A stretch of 64,000 bases of DNA from CALKGK01 sp964649515. GTDB taxonomy: Bacteria > Bacteroidota > Bacteroidia > Flavobacteriales_D > Sanyastnellaceae. The stretch is from positions 42,771 through 106,770 of the forward strand of contig CAZYPV010000001.1 in NCBI GenBank assembly GCA_964649515.1, written 5' to 3'. Position numbers and translations under genes: made by a program. The notes under the pieces are model-generated. The model did no database searches, was not told the DNA's origin, and saw nothing but the letters and a program-made list of their open reading frames with translations. Positions 1 through 10,181 of the stretch are shown here, piece by piece (within the stretch, counting starts at the first letter, position 1; the number at the start of each line of letters is the position of its first letter).

Positions 1-44
1 TCTACTGAATCTTTGTTTTCTTCCGCCATGTGGAGGATGTTCAT
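1..44 (-). CDS. Possible 5' end of a gene running off the left edge
   Basis: On the minus strand an ATG at 44 opens a frame MNILHMAEENKDSV that reaches the window edge without a stop; a second in-frame ATG lies at 29. A TAACTTTG box matching the Bacteroidota -7 consensus lies upstream at 128-135, and the space up to the next gene is otherwise empty. Only about 14 residues are visible, so no family can be named. It could also be chance open frame. Confidence 0.3.
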   Translation of the reverse strand, partial: MNILHMAEENKDSV

Positions 45-166
45 TTGTATCTTGCCCTTGAAGTAGCACAGAGCAAAAGTGTTTAACTTAACCGTTGGCT
101 ACAGTACGGTGTCCCCAAATGGGGGCGCAAAGTTAATGAATTATTCCACACTTTCAGCGTTTTAGC

Positions 167-1828
167 CTAGTTTATCAACAAACGTACGGTGTATTGTTGG
201 TTGATCTGAAGTAAATAGACTCCTGGGGCGAGTTGCGGACAGGTCAATTGTCGTACATTTTCTTCCTGCAGCAGCACCCTTCCGCCCATGTCTGTCAAGC
301 GTACATCGCAGAATTCAGATAACTGAAGTGCTGCTCCACTGCGTATAGGATTGGGGTAAACATTCACTTTTTCAAACGCAAGCTTTTCAACGTTGATGCT
401 CGCACCATTGTTGGAGTATTCCGGGGTGGTTTCTAAAAAGGTGACCCAGTTCGGACTTCCATCAGTTTCCCTACCAAAACTAAGGTCCTCCCCCACTACG
501 CCAAAGCCAATGTAATCTGCTAATGTAAAGCCATCCGGACTGTAAAGCGACAAACTTTCACCATTGTTACTCAACCTAAAATTGGTGTGGTTCCATCCTT
601 CTGACTGGTTTTCATCGGCAAAGAACAACAAATAACCTCCTGCAGCGATGGTGGTTTCTTGTGGGATGTCCAACGGAATTTGCCATTTGTCAGGATTGGC
701 GGGATTGTCCGTTAGATAGTAACCAGCGACGTTAATGGCATTCGGACCAGGATTATAAATTTCAAACCAATCTTCATATTCCAGAGCACTGTCAAGGGTG
801 TCTGAAACATTATCGGTCATCAGTTCATTGATGTAAAGTACCTCGGGCTGAACAATGACGAGGGAGTTTGTCACACGCGGTGTAGGGATGTTGAAGGTAA
901 TGCTGTTTGGACCTCCATCAGCACTTCTGCCCCAACTCACATTTTGCGGGATTTCGGGGAAAGCATATTCATCGACCAGAGAATCATCGTTTCCTCTTAA
1001 TTCCAAACTGCCCGGTCCGTTAAGTTCAAAGGCATGATCAGCACCCTCACTGTTTTCACCGTCCATCCAAATGACTGCAAATTCACCTCCCCCAATCGCT
1101 GTTAGTGCAGGATTGGTTGTGGGAAATGTGTAGGAAAGGTTGTTCAAAGGATCGTGCAGAACGTAGCGCGCGAGATTCACTTGAAAGGGATTCGGATTAT
1201 AAATTTCTACCCAAGCCTCATGCTCTCCACTCAAGTCAACAATATTTGTACTGTTATTGGTCAACACTTCGTTGATGAAAAGTGTTTCTACTTCAGGGAT
1301 GATTTCCATGTTTTCATCGTCTGGCGTACTGTTGTCAAAAAACACCCAATCTTCGCAGCCATCGCAACTTCTCCCGTAAGAAATGTCACTCGCCTGTTCA
1401 GGATAAGCCACTGAATCAATTACAGTTACACCGTCTGGCATCACCAAATAGATTGTTTCCCCATCTCCACTCAAACGGAAGTTCGCATGATCTTCTCCTT
1501 GATCGATATCGTTATCAATCCAAAAGAGCAAGTGGTTGTTTGGAAGCACTGTGGTGAGACCAGCATTCGTTGATGGAATTTCCCATTTGGTGAGTAAATT
1601 AGGGTCGTCACTCATGAAATATCCAGCGAGGTTGGTGATGCTGCCTGCATTGTAAATTTCCAACCAATCGTCTTGCTCGAAGAAGTCATCATTAATTCCC
1701 TCTCGGTTACTGGCCATGATTTCATTGATGTACAGTTGTGCCGCTCCGTTAGAATGAAAACAGCCAATGGCCAGCAATACAAAGAACGATTGCAACAAGT
1801 ATTTGGTAAAAGAACTACGATTTTTCAT
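167..1828 (-). CDS. Secreted lamin-tail-domain protein with T9SS type A sorting domain
   Basis: 553 residues. A signal peptide occupies about residues 1-31 and ends in NGAAQ. Three lamin tail domains follow (about 31-165, 180-320, 330-475), each opening with a motif like LYINEIMASN or LFINEVLTNN followed by a W(L/V/F)EIYN strand and ending in an LS(Y/W)GR-type strand. The last 70 residues (VYPNPIRSG, DMGGRVL, LAPGVYLL) form a typical Por_Secre_tail, which directs export through the type IX secretion system and attachment to or release from the cell surface. Bacterial lamin-tail domains are usually found in extracellular proteins, often with nucleases or CotH-like modules; none is present here, so the role is probably adhesive or structural. 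The gene lies 74 bases downstream of the giant SPOR protein on the same strand and may be cotranscribed with it. Confidence 0.9.
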   Translation of the reverse strand: MKNRSSFTKYLLQSFFVLLAIGCFHSNGAAQLYINEIMASNREGINDDFFEQDDWLEIYNAGSITNLAGYFMSDDPNLLTKWEIPSTNAGLTTVLPNNHLLFWIDNDIDQGEDHANFRLSGDGETIYLVMPDGVTVIDSVAYPEQASDISYGRSCDGCEDWVFFDNSTPDDENMEIIPEVETLFINEVLTNNSTNIVDLSGEHEAWVEIYNPNPFQVNLARYVLHDPLNNLSYTFPTTNPALTAIGGGEFAVIWMDGENSEGADHAFELNGPGSLELRGNDDSLVDEYAFPEIPQNVSWGRSADGGPNSITFNIPTPRVTNSLVIVQPEVLYINELMTDNVSDTLDSALEYEDWFEIYNPGPNAINVAGYYLTDNPANPDKWQIPLDIPQETTIAAGGYLLFFADENQSEGWNHTNFRLSNNGESLSLYSPDGFTLADYIGFGVVGEDLSFGRETDGSPNWVTFLETTPEYSNNGASINVEKLAFEKVNVYPNPIRSGAALQLSEFCDVRLTDMGGRVLLQEENVRQLTCPQLAPGVYLLQINQQYTVRLLIN

Positions 1829-1902
1829 GCGGGTATTTACTTAACACAAAGAACATCTTTAGTTAACAATGGAGCAAATTCTCGACGATGAAAATTTGGA
1901 CA

Positions 1903-4900
1903 TCATTGCTCTCCCACTTCACCGTTCACCAAAGTTTGGATCTCGCTCACATTCACACCCAAAGCTTTGTAAGAACGAATTACATCTTGGCATTCGGCTT
2001 TTGAATTGAGTTCGCGCGACACATAAGTAGTCTGGTCTCCATCAGTGAGTTGAACAACGCCGTGCTTTCTTTCGAGTGTTAGCATGGCCCTGGCCAAATC
2101 GGAAGGTACTTCGTCTTTGAACGTACCAAACACCACGCGGTAACTGATCGTGGTATCGTCAACATCGCTTGTATTTTCTGGTGTTGAAGAAGGTTCAGGA
2201 TTCTCTGTTGTTCGGCGAATGCTTGAAACCGCAACTTTTTGTCCGTCTTTATAAGCCGTAATGAAAGCATCCTGAATACCCGAAGCTCGAATCCTGTCCT
2301 TAGCGGCATTCACTGCCTCCAGTTGAGTAAACTTGCCTGAAGTGTATCGGAATAAACCTTCATTAATTTGCTCCACCATAACCTCATTCACGCCAGGCAG
2401 CTGGTCAATATTCACTTGTTTGGAATAGACCCCCACTTGAACAGTGTAATAACTCCCTGAGGTTTGGCTCCAGTCCATTTCTAAAGGAATAGCTCTTTCA
2501 GCATCAACATTTGCGTTGGTTTCTGGCACAGTGTCGATTTCACCCTCGCTTGGTTCATCAATTCGGACCTCCTCTGAACGAACGGCATTTTCGGCCAAAG
2601 ACTCGGTTCCTTGGTTTCTACTCTCTTCACGCGCCTCATACAAAGGAATTCGAACCCCATTTTTGTAAGCAACTACGAAGGCATCTTTGTATCCCATACT
2701 GCGCACTTCGTTTTTGGCCAAGTTTGCAGAAGTGAAGGCTTTGAACAGTCCGACAGCATAACGCGTTAAACCGCTTGCACTCTTCTCTCCCGAAACAGGA
2801 GCGAATTGTGAGTAGAGGTTTTGAGGAATATCCTTTCTGAACGCGCCCACTTGAACCTTGTAAACAATCCCCTCGGGCAAAGCAGTATTGATTGGAATAG
2901 GCTGTTCTTCGGAATATGGGCTCTCGTTCACCACATTGAAAACCTCCGCTTCGAGAACCTCTGGGAAACTAAAATCGTACTCTTCGAATCGGTTGTTGTT
3001 GGCATAATAAAAAGCGGTGGTCTCATTGATTTCGGCACGAGTTGTAGCATTAGCAATGGCGCTCACTTCTGGTTTTTCTGCCGTGTTTTCGCCGGAAGCC
3101 TCTGCTAGAATCTCCGCGGTGTCCAGTTCAAAAATGAAATTCGCTTTGGCTACCTCAATGGCATTGATGTTTTCTTCTACAAGTGCAATTTCCTCATCCG
3201 ATTTCTCAATATTTTGATAAATGATTTGTGCTTCAGATCTCAACTGTTCATACTCCGCAATGAGTCCGTCCTTTTCCGCTGGGGTTGTGCTCATCTCAGC
3301 CGCTTGTTTCACGCGAATCATCTCCAAACGGATGCTTTCTCCCGCCTTCACGAACTCATTTCGATCTTGCACCAAAGCGCTTCGTCGTGCTACCAAAGTC
3401 AATTGTTCTTTGTCCAAAGCAACCATTGGCGCAAAACCTTCACTCGTTGAAATGATCGATCGATCGGCATCCGGGAATCCCATGGCCAAGAGCGCATCCT
3501 CTGGATTTGTCACCTCTAGCTCTTCTGCTAACATCGGGATCTCTGGGAACTGTGAATTCACCTCCACTTCAACTACTCTAAGCACTGCCTCCTCGATTTC
3601 GTCCAATTCTTCACCATCCTGACCATCGGCATCAATAGGAAGCGCTTCATTCATTTCCTCATTTGAAACAGCTGCTAGATCTGATTCAGACGAGTCGGCA
3701 TTCTCAGTACTTTCTGTTAGAACTTCTGCTTCAACTCGTTCACCAGATTGCAGTTGGGCGATCTGCTCTGAATCCAAATCAGCCAAAAGCCTTGCATTGG
3801 TAATCAAGTTCAAGGCTGCGTTTTGCAACTCAAGTGCATTCATTTGTTGAACTGCAGCTCGCTTATACATCTCGGCTTGTTTGATCTCATCGATCTCAGG
3901 AGCAGCCTCTGCCATCAACTCCCTCGATAATTGTCTTGCCTCTTCCGCCTCTTGTTCTTTTTGGCGCACCATAAGAGCCAACCATTCCGCTTCTTTCAGT
4001 ACGGTTTCATTTTTGGCTTTTTCATCAGCAATTTCGGACTCGGCATTTGTGAATTGCTCCTCTCCCACTGCTAGCACCGCCTCTGCAGTTCTAATTTCAG
4101 CTGAGCTTCGGTCGAAAAAGGCCTTTTCAATTTGTTTATCCAATTTCTTCACCTCACGTCGTTTCTCCACCTTTGCGATCTCCGCTTCGAGCACTTCAAT
4201 TTCTGCGGCCTTCAACTCCATTTCTTCCAAATCCTTTTCGAACTGAGGTGCATCAACTTGAGCACTGAGCAGCTCGAATTGTGGATGGGTATTTATTGAA
4301 TTACTGGTTTGCACCTCGGTTTCATGAATTTGAGCAAAAGCAGCATCAAATTGCTCCTCTTTCGAGCGCTCAGACCAGTCGGACACCCCGTTCAGTGCTT
4401 GATCAGCAGTTGATACTTCTGATAATGTTGGATCAGAAATGTTCGATTCGTTCTCCGTCAAAGCAAGCGTTTCGTTATCGGATTCGATTATTGTATCATC
4501 GTTTGCTTCCTCATTATCTTCTTCTTGAGGGGTCTCAAGGGCTAGGTCTTCTGGCGCATTGGTCTTGGGCTGCTCGAAAAGCGCTTCTTCTTGTGTGGCA
4601 GTATCCTCATTCAGCACCTCATTTTCAGCCGTGGCAAGTTGTTCCTCTTTTAGCGGCAATTGATCTAGAGCGGCAATGAGTTTCAACTGCTCTTGAGACT
4701 TCCGATTGATGAGGGATTGAAGGCGTGTAATTTCCAGTTGTAAACGCTCCTTTTCTTCACTAGACGTGCTCTCATCAATGGCGAAAACACGTTCATCCAT
4801 CTTGAGTTGAGCTTTTGTGACTAAGTTTTCGTGCTGTTCGATGCTTGTTTTGAGCTCAAGTTCGTTCAGTTCAGTGATTTCAGATGTGCTGTTCAAATCC

Positions 4901-7900
4901 AAGGATGGGAATTCCGGATCAATTTGCTGGATCAGCTCACTTTCTGTTTCAGCCAACACTTGCAATTCCGCTTGCGTTTCTGGCTCAACGGAAACATTTA
5001 CAAGCTCCAAGGAATTGAGTCGGTTAAGCTCTTCTTGGACTTGAATTTGAAGCTCTTCTATTGCTTCACTTTCTTCCTGGTTTTTCGGGCTGAAGTTGGA
5101 TAAAAAGTCCTGGTAATTGTTCAGCAATTGAACTTGGTCTTCCACACTTTCATTGGGAAAGGTTTCTGCATTGCTCAATTGCAATTGTTTGTTCTGAACG
5201 TTGATATTGGTGGCCTTCAAGCTCAGCGTTGCACTCTCTTGGAGAAGCTCTAAACTGGCTTCCATTGCGCTATTTTCTTGCAAGAGTTGGCGCATCTCTG
5301 CTTCATCCTCTGAGGATAAAATTTGTGTTTGATTGGACTGCATTGCCTGAAGCATCGTCTCTTGTGCTTTCCTTGCGGCAGATAATTTTTCGAAGTCGAG
5401 TTTGTTTTCATCCCGAGCATGAGTGATTTCTTGCGCTAACTCGGGTTGATATTCTTGCAAAAACGCCACTGCTTCTTGGGCGGAGAATTCCTCGTTTTGC
5501 GACTCATCTTCTAGTTGAGCAATATCCTCATCCAAAACGGAGATGAGCTCCTCCATCGCTTTCAATTCCAATGCAACTGCCGATTTTTGTTCTGGATTGT
5601 TCAATTCTAAATCCGACAAAAAATTGCGTTGTTCTTCCAGTTTTGACTTCGTATTCTGCGCCAACACCAGTTCTTTGACTGGACTAGCATTGGGTAGCTC
5701 CTTTAATTTTACTTGTGCGGCTTGGTAATCAGCCTCCATGGCGTTTACTGGCTTCAAATCGAAAGCTTGAGCCAAGGCTTTTTCTTTGATTGCAGCAATC
5801 TCATTGATCGCCAAAGCTTCTTTAAGTGGACCTTGTGCAAGCGCTTCTGTTTTTTGATCTCGATCTAGCTGTAAAACGGCAAGCTGATCTTTCTCAAGCG
5901 CTAATTCTGAGGCAAAGTTTTGAACTTCGTCCGAGTTTAAAACCGGTTCATTTTGTTCAGGAGTTTCATTGCTGATGGATTGCGCCATAAGGGATTGTTG
6001 TTGAGCGCGCATCCCTTCCTCACTCTTTAATATTAATTGTCTTTTGGCCTTCTCTCCTTGTTCTTGAATGTATTCCAGTTCATTTTCAAGTTGGAACAGT
6101 TCTTCTGAAAGTTGTGCTTTGTCGCGCTGTTTCTTTGCATTTTCAAGAGCAGTCTTCTTCGAGGCGATTTTCGCCAAGGTTGAACGTTCTTCATCTTCTA
6201 AGGAAAGGCTTCTATTTTCTAAAGACTTGGCCTCTCTTTCAGCATCCATGGCCGACTGACTTAAGGCGCCAATACTCATTTTAAGAGGGTCTGAATCTCC
6301 TCTTCTACGCTCTTTTTCAGCTTGTAAAACAGCAATTAAAGCATCAACATCTTCCTCAGCCGTACTTCGATCAATTTCATTGGCGCTTTGTTCGAGCGCT
6401 TCTGCCAACTTGGATGTTTCCTCTGCACTTTGGAGGAACATTTTAGCCACCTCTGACAAATTCTCTGCTTTTGCTTGTTCCAATTCGGCTTCATTCACCA
6501 GTGCTGTGTACTCTTCGAATGCTTCGAAATAAGCTTCTCCCTCGAGTTGGTCAAGTTCTTGAGCCAAGCTTTGGGCTTTTTGTTTGTTTTCAACCACCTT
6601 GGCTTTACTCTCTTGAGCAGTGGCCAATGCACGAGCTGCTCGCTGACCATGAGCCTTCGCTCTTTGCAGCTGCTCCTCCTTCTCTTCCAAAAGTTCAGCT
6701 TTGATTGTAGCAGCATTTTGGTCCTCATTTAAGCCCGCCAACAAGTGGGCATCTTTGATCTCTTTTTTAGGGTTGGATATCTCTTTGGCAAGAGCAATTC
6801 GCTCTTCATTGGCATTGACTTCCAAACCAGCCTTTTGCCTCAAGACCTCTGCCGATAGCGCCGCTAAATCTTCATTGAGCTCACGATCAAACAGATTATT
6901 GATGATTAATTTTTCTCTTCCATTGTCATCAACCAGCTTGAGTTCTTGCTCCAAAGCCACGGCATGATCGAAAGCTGGCAATTCAATGACCCCTTCGTGA
7001 ATCAAAGGTTCTCCGAGTACTTGAAGTGATAAACGATAGAGTCCGGCTTTGGGAAATGACAACACATATCCTCCATTGAAATCATCGGTTTGGGTTTCAC
7101 TAATAACGGATCCGCTCAATTCGTCAACAATCGTGATTTTCGCGGCGCTTTGGCTACTGTTTTTTTCATTGGCGAAAGTTCCCTTCACAAACATCAATTG
7201 AACAGGAATCCCGTCCACCATTACCTTATACACATGAAGTTCCCCCTGACTGCTGTTCCTTCCCGAAGCAAAAAAGGCTGTTTGATGTGCTGAGTCGGTT
7301 ACGAAGAAGAGATCATCGTCTGGCGTATTGATCGCAAAATCCAGGTTTTCCGGTGTTGAGAAGCTTTGAGAGGCACCATCGAAAACCGATTTAAAAATAT
7401 CGTACCCACCCATGGAATTGTGTCCTTTTGAAGCAAAATAGAAGGTGCTTCCGTCGGGATGCATATAAGCAAATTCCTCGTCCTCAGGCGTATTGATTGT
7501 GTTGGGGAGTCTTTTGGGTTCTGAAAAACTACCATCGCCCAGAATGTAAGCTTGAAAAATATCAATGCCATACTCTCCCTTTTCGCCGTAGCTGGAAAAG
7601 AACACATCTGGGCGCTCTCCATTCTTATAAAGAACACCACGGTAGTCCATCTTTTTATCCATTTTTGACCGCAATTCTTCCGGAATGGAGAGCACCTTCC
7701 CTCCGATTTCTTCCAAATTGTAAAAGCGGAAAAAACTTTCGAGTTCTGCATTTACTTTTTCCAGTACTACAATGTCTTTCACCTTTGTGAGCAATTGTCC
7801 GCCTTCTCGGCACATTTGAATGGACTGTTCTGCTGGAAGTGGATTCTTTTCTTTAGGATTTTTATTGCTGATGTATTGCTCGTAAAAAGGGATGGCCTTG

Positions 7901-8238
7901 GCGAACTCGTAATTCAAATGCAGGGCTTTTCCCATATAGAAGTACACACGAGCATCTTCAATGCCTTTTTGAATGGCGAAGTTGAGGTGACGAATTGCGG
8001 TTTCTTTGGGCTCGCCAGCGAAAAGTGTGCAAGTACCAAATTTGAAATTCAGTTCAGCATCTTTGGGATTGAGGCTTACGAGTTGGGAATACAGCGGATA
8101 AGCCAGTGCGAAGTCATTTGCCTCGAACAAAAGGTCGGCCTCAGACTTCAACTTTTCAGTTTGTGCTGAGTTTTGCTGTCCATTCGCCATAAAAGCGGCA
8201 AAAAACACCATGATGACCGTCAAAATGAAATGACGCAT
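1903..8238 (-). CDS. Giant periplasmic TPR-PD40-coiled-coil protein with three C-terminal SPOR domains
   Basis: 2111 residues. I chose the ATG at 8238 because MRHFILTVIMVFFAAFMANG is a clean signal peptide; a start 14 codons upstream would spoil it. Order of parts: TPR-like helices (about 25-150); PD40/WD40-like beta-propeller strands (about 195-340, with DVFFSSYGEKGEYGIDIF and STFYFASKGHNSMGGYDIF); a CarboxypepD/Ig-like domain (about 350-425); roughly 1200 residues rich in Glu, Gln, Ala and Leu, predicted coiled coil (about 440-1680); and three SPOR domains starting near 1790 (YKVQVGAFRKDIP), 1930 (YYTVQVGVYSK) and 2032 (YRVVFGTFKDEVP). SPOR domains bind denuded septal peptidoglycan; TPR-PD40 arrays occur in Bacteroidota envelope and gliding/T9SS-associated proteins. 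I infer a long periplasmic tether or scaffold active at division sites. No orthologue with a known function is recognised. Confidence 0.85.
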   Translation of the reverse strand: MRHFILTVIMVFFAAFMANGQQNSAQTEKLKSEADLLFEANDFALAYPLYSQLVSLNPKDAELNFKFGTCTLFAGEPKETAIRHLNFAIQKGIEDARVYFYMGKALHLNYEFAKAIPFYEQYISNKNPKEKNPLPAEQSIQMCREGGQLLTKVKDIVVLEKVNAELESFFRFYNLEEIGGKVLSIPEELRSKMDKKMDYRGVLYKNGERPDVFFSSYGEKGEYGIDIFQAYILGDGSFSEPKRLPNTINTPEDEEFAYMHPDGSTFYFASKGHNSMGGYDIFKSVFDGASQSFSTPENLDFAINTPDDDLFFVTDSAHQTAFFASGRNSSQGELHVYKVMVDGIPVQLMFVKGTFANEKNSSQSAAKITIVDELSGSVISETQTDDFNGGYVLSFPKAGLYRLSLQVLGEPLIHEGVIELPAFDHAVALEQELKLVDDNGREKLIINNLFDRELNEDLAALSAEVLRQKAGLEVNANEERIALAKEISNPKKEIKDAHLLAGLNEDQNAATIKAELLEEKEEQLQRAKAHGQRAARALATAQESKAKVVENKQKAQSLAQELDQLEGEAYFEAFEEYTALVNEAELEQAKAENLSEVAKMFLQSAEETSKLAEALEQSANEIDRSTAEEDVDALIAVLQAEKERRRGDSDPLKMSIGALSQSAMDAEREAKSLENRSLSLEDEERSTLAKIASKKTALENAKKQRDKAQLSEELFQLENELEYIQEQGEKAKRQLILKSEEGMRAQQQSLMAQSISNETPEQNEPVLNSDEVQNFASELALEKDQLAVLQLDRDQKTEALAQGPLKEALAINEIAAIKEKALAQAFDLKPVNAMEADYQAAQVKLKELPNASPVKELVLAQNTKSKLEEQRNFLSDLELNNPEQKSAVALELKAMEELISVLDEDIAQLEDESQNEEFSAQEAVAFLQEYQPELAQEITHARDENKLDFEKLSAARKAQETMLQAMQSNQTQILSSEDEAEMRQLLQENSAMEASLELLQESATLSLKATNINVQNKQLQLSNAETFPNESVEDQVQLLNNYQDFLSNFSPKNQEESEAIEELQIQVQEELNRLNSLELVNVSVEPETQAELQVLAETESELIQQIDPEFPSLDLNSTSEITELNELELKTSIEQHENLVTKAQLKMDERVFAIDESTSSEEKERLQLEITRLQSLINRKSQEQLKLIAALDQLPLKEEQLATAENEVLNEDTATQEEALFEQPKTNAPEDLALETPQEEDNEEANDDTIIESDNETLALTENESNISDPTLSEVSTADQALNGVSDWSERSKEEQFDAAFAQIHETEVQTSNSINTHPQFELLSAQVDAPQFEKDLEEMELKAAEIEVLEAEIAKVEKRREVKKLDKQIEKAFFDRSSAEIRTAEAVLAVGEEQFTNAESEIADEKAKNETVLKEAEWLALMVRQKEQEAEEARQLSRELMAEAAPEIDEIKQAEMYKRAAVQQMNALELQNAALNLITNARLLADLDSEQIAQLQSGERVEAEVLTESTENADSSESDLAAVSNEEMNEALPIDADGQDGEELDEIEEAVLRVVEVEVNSQFPEIPMLAEELEVTNPEDALLAMGFPDADRSIISTSEGFAPMVALDKEQLTLVARRSALVQDRNEFVKAGESIRLEMIRVKQAAEMSTTPAEKDGLIAEYEQLRSEAQIIYQNIEKSDEEIALVEENINAIEVAKANFIFELDTAEILAEASGENTAEKPEVSAIANATTRAEINETTAFYYANNNRFEEYDFSFPEVLEAEVFNVVNESPYSEEQPIPINTALPEGIVYKVQVGAFRKDIPQNLYSQFAPVSGEKSASGLTRYAVGLFKAFTSANLAKNEVRSMGYKDAFVVAYKNGVRIPLYEAREESRNQGTESLAENAVRSEEVRIDEPSEGEIDTVPETNANVDAERAIPLEMDWSQTSGSYYTVQVGVYSKQVNIDQLPGVNEVMVEQINEGLFRYTSGKFTQLEAVNAAKDRIRASGIQDAFITAYKDGQKVAVSSIRRTTENPEPSSTPENTSDVDDTTISYRVVFGTFKDEVPSDLARAMLTLERKHGVVQLTDGDQTTYVSRELNSKAECQDVIRSYKALGVNVSEIQTLVNGEVGEQ

Positions 8239-8393
8239 AATGCAAGTTCTTTTAGAGAAAGCGGGTTTCCTTGTTTTCAAAAGGGAAATTAGGCAATTCT
8301 TGATAGCTAGAACAAAAAGTGCCTGCTTTCGGTCGTTTCCTACAGTTTTCGTTCATGTTTACGGACGCATTGGGGAAAGGTTACTCCGGTTAC

Positions 8394-8423
8394 TTGTAAG
8401 CCACGAAATGCTTGTTACCTTTG
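8394..8423 (+). promoter_or_regulatory. Promoter of pruA (TTG-N19-TACCTTTG)
   Basis: TTG at 8394-8396, then exactly 19 bases, then TACCTTTG at 8416-8423. This matches the Bacteroidota primary sigma consensus (TTG, about 19 bases, TAnnTTTG). The pruA start codon lies 20 bases downstream of the -7 box. It is the best two-box promoter in the window. Confidence 0.75.
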
Positions 8424-8443
8424 TCGGAAAAATACAGATAAGC

Positions 8444-10072
8444 ATGTCAAAAGGAGTTTATAATGTGCCATTTGAAGGAAACGAAGAAGTTTTATCTTAC
8501 GCTCCTGGCACCCCGGAAAGAGAAGAATTGTTGCGCACGTACAAGGAGATGTACGCTCAAGCACCTATAGACGTACCGATGTACATTGGTAGTGAATTGG
8601 TGAGAACCTCAGACAAACGTCCAATGTCGCCACCACACGACCACCAGCATGTTCTTGGTCATTTCAACTACGGAGGGGCAGAACATGTTCAGCAAGCCAT
8701 CGATGCGGCCCTTTCTGCTAAGCAAGCTTGGGCCGACCTCCCTTGGGAGCACAGAGCATCTGTATTTTTGAAAGCAGCCGACCTCCTCGCTGGTCCATAC
8801 CGAGCAAAAATGAATGCAGCCACCATGTTGGCCCAATCGAAAAATGCTTTCCAAGCTGAAATTGACGCCGCATGTGAGTTGATTGACTTCTTGCGTTTCA
8901 ATGTCAATTTCATGCAAGAGATTTACGAAAACCAGCCGGATAGTAGTCCGGGCATGTGGAACCGACTTGAATATCGACCACTCGAAGGATTTGTATTGGC
9001 CATCACCCCATTCAACTTTACCGCCATCGCCGCCAACTTGCCAGCAGTAGCAGCCATGATGGGAAATACAGTGGTATGGAAGCCTGCAGACAGTCAAGTA
9101 TATTCGGCAGAAGTCATCATGGAATTGTTCCGCGAAGCAGGATTGCCTGACGGCGTGATCAACATGATTACCGTGGACGGACCCGTTTTGGGAGATGTTG
9201 TATTTAAGCACCGCGACTTGGCCGGCTTGCACTTCACGGGATCTACCGGAGTATTCCGTCATCTATGGAAAGAAATCGGGAATAACATTGAGCACTACCG
9301 CTCTTACCCGCGCATTGTAGGTGAAACTGGAGGAAAGGATTTCATCTTTGCTCATGAAAGTGCTCATCCTTTGGAAGTTGGAACAGCCATCTCCAGAGGT
9401 GCTTTTGAGTTCCAAGGACAAAAGTGTTCAGCGGCATCAAGAGCTTACATCCCTGCGAACATCTGGCCGGAGGTCAAAGCTCATGTGATTAAAGAAGTGG
9501 GAAGCTTTAAAATGGGTTCACCTGAAGACTTCTCCAACTTTATCACGGCTGTGATTGACAAGAATGCCTTTGACAAGATCACAGGATACATCGATTACAT
9601 CAAGACTCAGGATGATGCTGAAATTATCGCCGGGGGTAGTTATGATGGATCGAAAGGGTATTTTGTTGAACCCACCGTTGTGGTGACTACCAACCCTAAA
9701 TTCAGAACCATGTGCGAAGAAATCTTTGGTCCGGTAATTACCATCTTCGTTTATGACCCGAAAGACTATGAAGCCACTTTGACATTGGTTGATGAAACAT
9801 CGGAGTATGCTTTGACAGGAGCCATCTTTGCTCGCGATCGTTATGCATTGAGCCACATGGCCAAGCGCCTAGAAAACGCCGCTGGAAATTTCTACATCAA
9901 CGATAAACCAACAGGTGCAGTTGTTGGACAGCAGCCCTTTGGTGGAGCAAGAGGTTCAGGAACCAACGACAAAGCCGGAGCAGTGTTTAATTTGCTTCGT
10001 TGGGTATCTCCAAGAACCATCAAAGAAACCTTTGTACCTGCAAAAAGTTACCGTTATCCATTTTTGGACTAA
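8444..10072 (+). CDS. pruA: L-glutamate gamma-semialdehyde (1-pyrroline-5-carboxylate) dehydrogenase
   Basis: 542 residues, the usual length for stand-alone P5C dehydrogenases. It oxidises glutamate semialdehyde, in equilibrium with P5C, to glutamate with NAD+, the second step of proline catabolism, in the cytoplasm. Family features visible: the N-terminal NVPFEGNEEV and YAPGTPER segments typical of this subfamily, the NAD-binding region ITPFNFTAIAANLPA, the catalytic-loop Glu in VGETGGKDF, the nucleophile Cys328 in GQKCSAASRAY, and the C-terminal QQPFGGARGSGTNDKAG. The ATG at 8444 was preferred to an upstream in-frame start at 8240 because it gives the conserved N-terminus and sits 20 bases after a consensus promoter. 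No proline dehydrogenase gene is nearby. A hairpin terminator follows. Confidence 0.95.
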   Translation: MSKGVYNVPFEGNEEVLSYAPGTPEREELLRTYKEMYAQAPIDVPMYIGSELVRTSDKRPMSPPHDHQHVLGHFNYGGAEHVQQAIDAALSAKQAWADLPWEHRASVFLKAADLLAGPYRAKMNAATMLAQSKNAFQAEIDAACELIDFLRFNVNFMQEIYENQPDSSPGMWNRLEYRPLEGFVLAITPFNFTAIAANLPAVAAMMGNTVVWKPADSQVYSAEVIMELFREAGLPDGVINMITVDGPVLGDVVFKHRDLAGLHFTGSTGVFRHLWKEIGNNIEHYRSYPRIVGETGGKDFIFAHESAHPLEVGTAISRGAFEFQGQKCSAASRAYIPANIWPEVKAHVIKEVGSFKMGSPEDFSNFITAVIDKNAFDKITGYIDYIKTQDDAEIIAGGSYDGSKGYFVEPTVVVTTNPKFRTMCEEIFGPVITIFVYDPKDYEATLTLVDETSEYALTGAIFARDRYALSHMAKRLENAAGNFYINDKPTGAVVGQQPFGGARGSGTNDKAGAVFNLLRWVSPRTIKETFVPAKSYRYPFLD

Positions 10073-10113
10073 TGTGAGGCGGAAAAACATCGACAAGTTC
10101 AACATAAAAGCAA

Positions 10114-10146
10114 CAAAAAACCCGTTCATCTTGAACGGGTTTTTTA
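10114..10146. terminator. Bidirectional intrinsic terminator between pruA and the HARE-HTH gene
   Basis: A CCCGTTCA/TGAACGGG stem with a short loop is flanked by an A-run on the left (from 10114) and a T-run on the right (to 10146). It can therefore stop pruA transcripts on the plus strand and those of the convergent gene on the minus strand. Confidence 0.85.
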
Positions 10147-10181
10147 TTTCAATGATTTTCGAAATAAGTTGGTCAAAAAAA

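Noticed and set aside
3881..4246. Ser/Ala/Phe-rich frames opposite the coiled coil
   Set aside because: These reflect reverse-complemented Glu/Lys/Leu codons of the coiled-coil gene and are not independent genes.
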